This document shows, piece after piece, positions 55,991-64,000 of a stretch of DNA of 64,000 nt. The notes under the pieces were generated by a model. It saw nothing but the letters and a program-made list of their open reading frames with translations, had not been told where the DNA came from and ran no database searches. The position numbers and the translations under genes are program-made. Position 1 is the stretch's first letter. The number at the start of each line of letters is the position of its first letter. This DNA comes from Isoetes taiwanensis. Lineage: Eukaryota > Streptophyta > Lycopodiopsida > Isoetales > Isoetaceae. The DNA lies in contig JAJEKV010000003.1 of NCBI GenBank assembly GCA_021234155.1, positions 20,878,386 to 20,942,385 of the forward strand. The letters are read 5' to 3'.

Positions 55991-56984
55991 GACCTTTGCC
56001 AAGTCCTTCGTGGGCTTGTTTGACTAGATCAGGGACTTCGTGAGGAAGAACACATCGTCGGAGCACATTGTCTTTGCCACATTTATAGAGATGGCCAGCA
56101 ACCATCGTATAATCTCGTACTTCGCGAAGGAATTGTTGTTTATGCAGAAGTTGTCTTTCTGGAGAGAGCGTGGGGTCACTTGACGGGAGTGCGCCCGTGA
56201 GGAGAAAGCGTTGATAGTCGTGGTACCAATGAGGCGTGGCAGTGACCAGGAACAGTTGAGCATCCGGAAGGGCATCGTGAACTCCTTCCGAGGGATCATC
56301 CGTGTGTATGCGTGAAAGATAGTCGGGGACCGTGTGAGCGCGTCCCGGCTTGTGAATAATGTCAAAAGGGGCAAACTCTTGCAATATCAATATCCATCGA
56401 GCAATTCGGCCCGTGGGGTTTGGCTTATTGATTAAATATAGAAGAGCTTGATGATCCACATAAAAGCGAATTTGACTACCAAGAAGATAGTGTCGAAAGC
56501 GTTGTACACAAAAGATAAGGCCAAGGGCTTCCCTTTCCGTGGCCGAATAGTTGCGCTCAGCAGGATTGAGTTTTCTGCTGGCGTATCTGATGGGCTTGTC
56601 CTGATTTGGTGCATACTCTTGAGCTAGAACAGCTCCAATCGCAAAGCCTGAAACATCAACATGGACATGAAATGGTTTGTCCCATTGAGGTGGTACTAGC
56701 ACGGGGGCTTCTGTGAGCTTGACTTTGAGTTCTTTAAAAGCTTGATTTGCATCAGATGTCCAAGTCCATGTGTATGGATTTCCAGTCAGTTTGTGAATTG
56801 GATCGGCAGTCGGTGCCAATTCTGGAATAAAGGTGGCATAGAAGTTGACTTTGCCAAGAAAGGAACGTGTGTCCTTGATATTCGCAGGTGGATATGCTCG
56901 ATGACCACGACTGATTTTGGCTGGGTCCGTTGTAATGCCGCGTGTCGACTCACGACATGTCCTAGAAGTACACCAGGGTGACAC
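55991..56984 (-). pseudogene. Gypsy RT connection and RNase H
   Basis: An open stretch of about 330 codons: DTRSFLGKVNFYATFIPELA, WTSDANQAFKELKVKLTEAP, then RNase H with HVDVSGFAIGAVLAQEYAPN (first Asp), NYSATEREALGLIFCVQRFR (Glu), FYVDHQALLYL (Asp), and VPDYLSRI. All main catalytic acidic positions are kept. RNase H removes the RNA strand of the RNA-DNA hybrid. This is the best-preserved part of the element. Confidence 0.95.
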
Positions 56985-57020
56985 GGAAGGTGCACTTTTC
57001 GGATTGAGGCTAATTCAGAT

Positions 57021-57740
57021 TCATCGGCGTTGAAAAACTAGTTCAAGTTTTACCAAATGGTCCATAGCGTGGGTGTAAGTGGAGAAGTCATCCTGAAAGA
57101 CTTGCAGAAAGGGATGAACTTGCATGTACTCTTGAAAAACAGCAAGCATAATGCGTTGAAATGTGGATGGTGAGTTTGACAATCCAAAAGGAACGACTTT
57201 GTAAGCAAAGGTACCCCATGGAGTAGTGAAGGTAGTCTTTAGTTGATCTTCTTCTCGAATGGATATTTGATTATAAGGAGAAGCCGTCCATGAAGGAGTA
57301 CATCTCGTGGCTGCTACATCTTCCAACACTTGATCCGTGAAGGGAGAGGGAAATGATCCCGGTCCGTGGCTTGATTGAGTTTTCTATAATCCACACAAAC
57401 GCGAATTTTTCCATTATGTTTGAGGGCAATAACAATAGGACTTACCCATTACGAATGTTTGACCTCGTAGATAAGTCCAGCGATCAAAAGCTTGTCAATT
57501 TCGGCTTTAACCTTTTCACGGTAGTTTGGGTTAAGCCCATGCTTGTCGTTGCTAGATGGGTCTAGCATCCGGCTTAGTGGGAATCGAGAGTTGTCCCAAT
57601 TCTTTCTTGATACCTCGGAGGTCTTTGTAGCTCCAAGCAAAGATGTGCTTGAAACGTTTGAATAGCACAATGGCTTGCTCCCGAATCTTTGGCGTGAGGT
57701 CGGCGTGCCAATCGGATTGGTTGATTTGTTCCAATATCAA
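57021..57740 (-). pseudogene. Gypsy reverse transcriptase
   Basis: FKRFKHIFAWSYKDLRGIKK and DKLLIAGLIYEVKHS precede WVSPIVIALKHNGKIRVCVD-like sequence (57440-57390), QLKTTFTTPWGTFAYKVVPF, GLSNSPSTFQRIMLAVFQEY and the catalytic box LQVFQDDFSTYTHAMDHL near 57100. FQDDF replaces the common YxDD; Tat/Athila elements typically have FMDDF. There is at least one shift near 57340 and one near 57550. Confidence 0.93.
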
Positions 57741-58199
57741 TTATGTCTCTGCGAGGAGTTTGAATGTGTGGAATGACTTGATCATCTGAGCGGTGTGGGC
57801 TGGCTCACAGAAAATGCGACGAGGATGTTCATGTTGACCAATTTTGAAAAATAGTGGCGTGCCACTAGGAGTTGGTGTGGTGTCTTCTTGAGCGAGGAGG
57901 AGCTGGGGGTACCGTCTCCTCATGTGGAACCAATGTGACGTTGTTACAAGGTGTCAAATAGGGGTCAACCAAGCGTTGCTATGCCTTTATCAATATCCAT
58001 GTCTTCCCATGGTTGATTGTATTACGGTAAGCCGTGAGTGGCAAACCCTTGGCTTGTGTGATAGGTGTTGCAAACTTGTTGAGTCACCGCATCGATTCGG
58101 GCGTGATCTGAGAAATGATCCGCCCGTGGTGAGATCCATCGCGGGCGATGAGCTTGCCATCCGTGATAACAAGTTGATCGCGGGCCCGATGAGTGAATG

Positions 58200-59840
58200 C
58201 TTTTAGCTTGTCTCAAAAAGGGTCGATCCTACTAACATTTCATAATCTCCGGATCTTCTCCGCTCTCCAAACACCGAATTCCATGGTAAATTGTAGATCT
58301 CAATATTGGTGGTATTGGTTGTGTAACTCCTTGTGGTCGCGTGATATGGCCATTCGCTTAAGCTTGATGTCATAAGGGGCGTATGGAGCTCCCTTATGCC
58401 CAATTGTCGTCCGAGATTATCGTAATAAGATTGGATGCTTTTTGCCACCATCGATCGAACATGGTGAACGACCTTTTGGCCCACGTGTGCATGCACCGTG
58501 GGTGTTGATGTGGCGATGCATGCAATGAGTAATCTGAGGTTTTGTAAAATGTGCTCGTAGTGCTGGACATAGTTGTAGGATAGTCGTAAAATGAGAGGAA
58601 TTTTGATTTTAGCAAGTTCTTGTTGAAGTTCGGGAGGGATTGCGTGTAGTTGTGGTGGATCCGTGGGTTGTTGTTGCTCGGCAATAGATGTCGCTACCTT
58701 GTTGAGGAGGTCGACTTCAGCAGCAATGTTGAGTGGTGGTGTTGCGGATGTCGTGGGCATTCGGTGGTCGTGGCTCGATCGTGTGGTAGCATTGGCAGAC
58801 TTGAGTGCCTTACCTTCTGCACGTTCGATGAGTTGAAGCGGACTTTTCGCGAAGTTTAGGTTGAACATGAGGAAGTAGTTGATCCGCATTGGGTGCAAAA
58901 TGAACAGATTTGGTTGATGGCTCACCGGTACGTAATCGGCTGCAAAAACTTGGTGCACGGGGTGCTTATGGCGTGGGGAATGAGGGAGAACCTCAATCGG
59001 TTGGAGGATTCAAGGCTGGTGTTGATTGCATGGTAAATTTCTTCTTGGAGTTGATCATCCAATTGTTTTTGAGTTGTTTCTTTGTTGGCGTGGTTGTTGT
59101 TGTGGTGGCGTGGTGGTGGCTTTGTTTGACCGGGTGGGCCTTGCCTTCCCTTGGCTTCCCATACTTGAAAAGGTGTAAGACGCACTGTCGTGGTTTGATT
59201 GGTGCCAGGAATTTGTATTTGAACTTGAGGAAGTTGAGGACAATCTGCAGACTGATGACCCCATTGGTCGCAGTTGAAACATTGGGACTTGCTTGGATCA
59301 AAAGTGGAGCGAGGAGGTCCACGTTGTGGTTCTTTGTTATTCTTTGGGGTTGTTGTTGTTGTCGTGGGCATTGCACGTATGCGTGGTTGAGTTTGCGTGG
59401 GTACCTTACGCGACTTGGTGAACAAGGCGTTGTCGATCTGGATTTGGTCGTGGATTTGTACATTCTTCAGTGGTGTGGTTCTGCATGTTGCAGCGTTTGC
59501 AATGGATCATGCTATCCACAGAGTTACACTCATTCGCCAGATGTCCTGAGTACTGGCAAATAGTACACCAAATGTTATTTCTTGGGGAACTGCCGTGGAG
59601 GCGGTCGAGGTGCGATGGGTGTAGCCAGGGAAATGGGAGTATCGTGGCTTGATCACCCGCGTGAGGAAACATGAGCAGTGATTGACTAATTCAATGGCTT
59701 CTTGTAATGTCTTGGGGCATAAATACTCGATCATAAATCGGATGTGAGAGGGTAAGCCTTGAAGAAACCACACTAGAATTTGGCTTTGGGTTGGAAATTC
59801 CTTCAACTTGTTGACTAAGATCTGCCGGTCGATACGCAAA
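58200..59840 (-). pseudogene. Gypsy gag with CCHC zinc knuckles
   Basis: The retrotransposon gag core is at 59839-59700 (WFLQGLPSHIRFMIEYLCPK). Three C-x2-C-x4-H-x4-C knuckles follow: CTICQYSGHLANEC and CKRCNMQNHTTEEC (59570-59460), and CFNCDQWGHQSADC (about 59290-59240). Beyond them, a less clear segment (58958-58203) includes INKVATSIAEQQQPTDPPQL-type sequence and may hold the remains of the protease; I could not find a safe DTG. Gag forms the particle and binds genomic RNA. Confidence 0.85.
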
Positions 59841-60784
59841 GTCTGAGGCGATTCTCACAGGTTACGCTTGAGTGTGTTGAGGTCGTTTCGGTTGTTGATC
59901 ATCCTTAAAAAGGGTGCCGTAATGGGAAAGAAAAGAGGTCTTCATGTGTATCCAATCTTGTTTCCAGTGGCTTTTGTTTGCCATCAGCCATTAGGTAGGG
60001 GGTGCTCCACGCAGTGGTCGAAAAAGATGTGGAATTTTAGTTTTGGATCGGAGTGACCATTGAGATCTGCAAGTGACTCAAATTCATCCATGTGAGCTGA
60101 GCACTACGGTCTATGTGTTTACCTTTATCATTTCCAAAGAGTGGATATGGGAGTTTTAAAGCATGTGTAGGAGTCGCATGAATGGGTGTTTGCATTTGTG
60201 GAAAAGAAAAGGCGGTAGGTGTTGGTTCTTTGCATAGGTACAGCTGGCATAGGTTGTGTGAGATTAGTAAAAAGAGGTACTTGAAAAGCAGTTGTAGTGG
60301 GAACAAAGGTTGTGACAGGCATGAGCGGCGTGTGGGGAACGATTAAAGGGAACGAGACGGTAGGGGAATTGACAAAGGTGGAAGCGGTGGTACGAAGTTC
60401 CTAAAGAAAGATTACCAATAGAGAAAACATTTTGCAGATGTTCGGGAAAAATTGCGGTGGTTACTGGTCGGATCTTGAGTTGGGGATTCGGTGGAGTAAA
60501 TTCAAAGAACGTGTTTGCGGCCTCGCATGATGTGGCGAGCGAGGGGAGCGGAACAATGGCGACCTTCCGCGGGGGAGGTCGGTGCGGAAAAAGTTGTCGT
60601 GGTGTAGGTGGAACAGATTGCGCTCATTACCGCGGAGAAGAGACAATCGAACGAGTGTATGTGAACATATTGGCGGGAGGCGTCAGCGCTGATTCATGGC
60701 GGCGGCGTCTTGACTCCATCCGGTGTTGAATATCGCGGGGAGTAAAGAAGGGATTGAACATGGTATCAATACGGACTTTGAAGT

Positions 60785-60802
60785 GAGCGACAGCGGCGCC
60801 GG
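60785..60802 (-). other. Gypsy primer binding site, tRNA-Asp-like
   Basis: Directly inside the 5' LTR the minus strand reads CCGGCGCCGCTGTCGCTC, which resembles the GGCGCCGTTGCCGGGG site complementary to plant tRNA-Asp, with several mismatches. Confidence 0.6.
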
Positions 60803-61405
60803 TGTTTGGGGTCGGGCTCGGGGATCGCCTGAGGGACAGATCTCTGTGAGATCCTTGAAGTCCGGGGGCAAATCCGAGACACTCTTGTCACGCGGGATTT
60901 TTGCTAACAGAGGAAAGAAAGAACAAAAAACTCGGATAAAGAATGGCAATACACAATGAAACACACAAGACACTTGTGGAGAACACGGCAATCCATTGAT
61001 CAAAACAAGTGTATAATGAAGGCTCAAAAGAGCGCACAACAGGCGACCAGCATGTCTGCTCTGTAGTGACACAAAAGAACACTCTGAACCCTCTTTTTGA
61101 AGGAGCAAAAATGCTACAATATATAGGAACACCTGGGTGGCCCTACGGCCTGAATCTGATCCTCATCATGACAACGCGTGCTCCACTACTTGGGCACTCG
61201 AACAGGAATCTGAGCTGTCCGCGGCCGTGCTAACAGACAAGTAGTGGCCCGCCGTGGGTCCTACCTTTGGGTCTTCTGCTTCTTGGAGGAGCTTTGACCC
61301 GCCGTGGCGCCTTGTGGATCCCTCTTCTTGGACACCGTGGCCAGTGGGGCCTCGCCCTCATGCAGCAAGTATAGACCTGTGTGTCTGCCAGGCACAGGGC
61401 TAACA
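60803..61405 (-). repeat. Gypsy 5' LTR
   Basis: Same ends as the 3' LTR. Differences between the two are mostly one- to three-base indels. Confidence 0.97.
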
Positions 61406-61425
61406 ACAATGACAATGACAATGAC
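61406..61425. repeat. Target duplication and remaining GACAAT units
   Basis: ACAAT (61406-61410) repeats 50343-50347, then three more hexamers, showing that the microsatellite was split by the insertion. Confidence 0.95.
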
Positions 61426-61465
61426 AGGCACCATATTGATAAGTTTGTAACTAGTCAACTTAAAG
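61423..61465 (+). CDS. Exon with C2H2-like finger, right half
   Basis: In the frame of the Asp-Asn repeat the sequence continues DRHHIDKFVTSQLK and ends at a GTTAAA donor-like site. A possible next exon begins after TGCATGCAG at 61554. Without the gypsy element, 50021-50347 and 61411-61465 would form one exon. Confidence 0.4.
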
Positions 61466-63790
61466 GTTAAAGGTTTGTACATCGTATGAATATCTGATTA
61501 TAGTAGATAATTTAGTATTTTATTGCTGATTCGTGTTGCTGTAATGCATGCAGGAAATAAGGAGAAAATTTTCATGCCTCTCCACAAACAAATTAAAGGT
61601 GGACTACATGCATAGAAGACTTGTACTTCTACTCGCAGCATCCATGTCCTTCATAAATATCGGATCTGTTATCCTCATGGCAGCCATGGCCTTTTTCATA
61701 ATGAGCTACTATTTTGTTCACTCTAGAAACGAGACATTTGTAATGAATATATCACTACTATTGATATTTACAATGAAACCCAAGTTGTTTGCATTTATGA
61801 TATAGCTAAATTGTATTTATGATCTATGCTGCAGGTTTGCTCTTAAGGTCTCTACAGTTTGGATTTTGCTTGACTAGCATATTACTATCTTCCGGAACTT
61901 TCAATAATTTCAAATGAGTGTGTTGTAGTTGGGTTTCCGGAAAAAGGACCATGCAGCATAGCCTGGTCATAGCCTCAAGCTTTCTTGGATTGTACATGAT
62001 GTAGCAAAAAAGATGGTCTTTGGTCTTTTGGTATACAGATTTCTGTTGTTTAGATGTTTTTTTAATGACATTTAGTTTAAATGAATAAAGACAGCAGAAA
62101 GGAAAAACCAAAAAGCCATTTAACCAGGTAATATTTACGTTTAGCAAGATCAGGGAAGATAGTCATGGAAATAACTAAATAGGGGATCGACATGGAGCCG
62201 GTGATTGTGTGCTTTTGTGATAGTGAATCGATCTGAAATACGCCTAGTAACCTCATCGGTAATTGATGAAAGTCGAGTTGCGTTTCTGATCAAAATCGAG
62301 TTGCTTCGTTTGTTTTGATTCGTTATTGTATGTTTATATGTAAAGTTTTGATTCAAGATGTCTTCTCGTCTTTTGGGTTCGAGTTGCTTATCGAGATGTT
62401 TAAGTGTGTTTAAAGGCATTACAATGCGATAGCCCACAAGCATGTATATAGTTGTGTAGAAAGGCATTTATCAAGCATGTAGAAAGGCACGATCAGACAT
62501 AGATCCTTATGGGCACAAGTATATCGCTCATGCCTTGAGCATCCAAGCAGATACGAAATGTGTCTACTTGATCTAACTTTTGGGTTCCAAAAAGCCAAAT
62601 TTTACCTCATAAATTCGTCTTTCATTGCATGCCACTATTGTGCAAAGCAGACCAAAACAGAAATGAAAACTATCTTGTTTATAAAGCTTCTTCCACAGAG
62701 GTCGATCTGATGCAAACTTTGGCAATGATGGAGAAGAAGAAGAGGAGTAGAATCGGGTTGTTTATAAAGCTTCTTCCACAGAGGTCGATCTGATGCAAAC
62801 TTTGGCAATGATGGAGAAGAAGAGGAGGAGCAGAATCGGGTTTGGGCTTGGCCGCCATGGTCATCTTTGGAGTTTTTTTTTACGTCCTATTCTTGATGAA
62901 GCTGCTCCGGTAATGAAAAACCCTAAAAGAAAGATGAGGTTGGAAGAGAGGTGCAAGATGATGCCACGTGGCATCGATTAATCTGAGCCGCCCAAATTAG
63001 GTCGTGGTCCATTACACAACATTATAATATAAGACGCATTTGGACATGCCTTCACGAAATATAAGAGAAGAGCAAAAGCAACGAAGAAGCACTTTTTTGG
63101 TGAAAAGCAGAGGGTATAAATAACAAAAATGATGGCCAGAACTGGGCTATAAAATAGCCAACAGGAATCAAAGATTAAAGTAAGATCATTCAGTTTCACA
63201 AAATTCACAGTGCTTGTCTAACTGCAACAACTGACCGAGATGCACAGTGGGTCAACTCTGCAATGAGTTGACAGGAATAGAAATAAAAGCATTGTAAGTT
63301 ATTGATACACTGAGGAAAAAAAGAGCTTGCAAAATAGAAAGAACTCTAAACGTACCTTCTACAGCTCCGCAATCTGCAACGAGCTACAGCGAGCAACGAG
63401 CTACAGTGAGCAACAAGCATTTGTTGCGTTAAAAATTTGAGCAAAAAAGGAGCTTGAAAAATAGAAAGAATCAAAAAATATACCTGCAAACACAATGCAG
63501 TAGATTTCGGCACCAAAATTTGCTGGATCAGCACTGGATCAGCAATCCTGCGTGAAATTTTTTTATAGTAAGCCTGTTGGAGAAGTTGAGAGGAAAAAAA
63601 AAACCAAATGCCCAAATGAAGCTTCACAATCAAATGTATGCAGAATACAAAAACAAGCTCTCCATATTCACCGGATCAACAAGCCCCTTTCCCGTATGTA
63701 CGAAGGAGGCGGAGCTCTCCCACCAACTTCTCCCTCACGGTATACAGTATTCTTCGAGGCTTGGTGTCGTATGCTTGGTAAGAGTATACA
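61466..63790. other. Mostly non-coding interval
   Basis: AT-rich. Apart from a possible continuation exon near 61554-61600 I see no gene. It carries the 83-bp duplication and short CAACGAGCTACAG repeats near 63378-63415. Confidence 0.4.
62675..62840. repeat. Direct tandem duplication, two units of 83 bp
   Basis: TTGTTTATAAAGCTTCTTCC through GAGTAGAATCGGG is repeated immediately, with two or three changes. Confidence 0.95.
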
Positions 63791-63799
63791 TACGGTTTA

Positions 63800-64000
63800 A
63801 CACAAAATTAATCCCTTTTGGATCACGCACAAGGTTCGTACGTGTTGAATTTTGTGAACCCCCCTTGGTACTTGCACCAGAAATTAGAGAGATGAAAGTG
63901 TCAAACATGGTATATGCAGACGATTTAATACTCATGACAATGACTAAAACTAGGCTGGGAAAAATGCTGGAAAGTCTGGAAGAATTTTGTGAAAAACAAG
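63800..64000 (+). pseudogene. Non-LTR reverse transcriptase fragment, runs off the right edge
   Basis: The plus strand reads FVRVEFCEPPLVLAPEIREM, then KVSNMVYADDLILMTMTKTR and LGKMLESLEEFCEKQ up to the last base. YADD is the RT catalytic box, and the L-x2-L-x2-FC spacing after it is usual in non-LTR elements. The region before it should hold the RQGCPLSP motif but does not, so the copy is 5'-truncated or broken near 63800. It may be the same clade as the 19.97-20.8 kb element, because both are plus strand and of the non-poly(A) type, but this cannot be tested here. Confidence 0.85.

Larger units (their letters stand above)
50348..61405 (-). mobile_element. Ty3/gypsy LTR retrotransposon, 11.06 kb, Tat/Athila-like layout
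   Basis: Two LTRs of about 605 bp (50348-50958 and 60803-61405), each TG...CA, and a 5-bp target duplication ACAAT (50343-50347 and 61406-61410) define the element. On the minus strand it reads 5' LTR, primer binding site, gag, RT, RNase H, integrase, about 4 kb of extra sequence, polypurine tract, 3' LTR. The integrase-last order fixes it as gypsy. A primer site like that for tRNA-Asp, an FxDDF RT box and a long region after integrase point to the Tat/Athila branch; that is inference. All ORFs are interrupted as given. Confidence 0.97.

Noticed and set aside
61548-61805. ORF with a hydrophobic stretch, possible membrane protein
   Set aside because: AT-rich with no splice or start context for that frame. 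The other frame (NKEKIFMPLHKQIK) fits better with the split exon, but is also weak.

Overview
This window is nuclear DNA of a land plant, and most of it is repetitive. The evidence is AT-rich intergenic DNA, genes split by long introns with GT-AG borders, plant-type Ty1/copia, Ty3/gypsy, LINE and Helitron remnants, and a fragment of a plant GARP (G2-like MYB) transcription factor. The mixture, with a DUF7869-type transposase-like gene and several unidentified multi-gene blocks, would suit a seedless plant or gymnosperm, but the sequence does not fix the lineage. There is no bacterial or organellar gene order, no rRNA or tRNA gene that I can see, and no CRISPR.

Layout. 1-1.7 kb: copia remnant (minus). 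2.2-7.3 kb: a 5.0-kb LINE (minus) framed by a perfect 18-bp target duplication. 8.4-8.7 kb: a MITE-like element. 9-16 kb: spliced exons of one unidentified minus-strand host gene. 17.9-20.8 kb: a Helitron Rep gene cut off by the 3' end of a second LINE. 20.8-26.2 kb: co-oriented minus-strand remnants of unidentified proteins, with intergenic palindromes. 26.3-27.2 kb: an array of 24-bp GGCGCC-centred palindromes at a 59-bp period. 27-36 kb: satellites, fold-backs, a captured GARP fragment, and a 1.27-kb inverted repeat between two GGTGGCATG minisatellites. 36.5 kb: a second GGCGCC palindrome cluster. 36.9-40.2 kb: plus-strand DUF7869-like transposase remnant. 41.4-47.9 kb: more unidentified genes, mostly minus strand, including a divergent frameshifted histone H3. 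50.3-61.4 kb: a complete-ended 11-kb gypsy element (minus) inside a (GACAAT)n microsatellite that itself lies in an exon-like ORF. The last 200 bp hold the start of another LINE reverse transcriptase (plus).

How it fits together. The blocks at 20.8-26.2 kb and 42-46 kb look alike: all genes run on the minus strand, none matches a family I know except the H3, and they share a family of ~67-bp hairpins (stem GATCACACGACGCGAA) placed between genes. The GGCGCC palindrome clusters at 26.3-27.2 and 36.5-36.8 kb each lie just upstream of a coding block, and the two blocks point away from each other. These two palindrome systems are the best candidates here for something undescribed, either a large composite transposon or an old large-DNA-virus-like insertion; that interpretation is inference.

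Many coding regions are one gene broken by one-base shifts or single stops. The two gypsy LTRs differ mostly by tiny indels and hardly by substitutions, so part of this breakage may be sequence error rather than decay.
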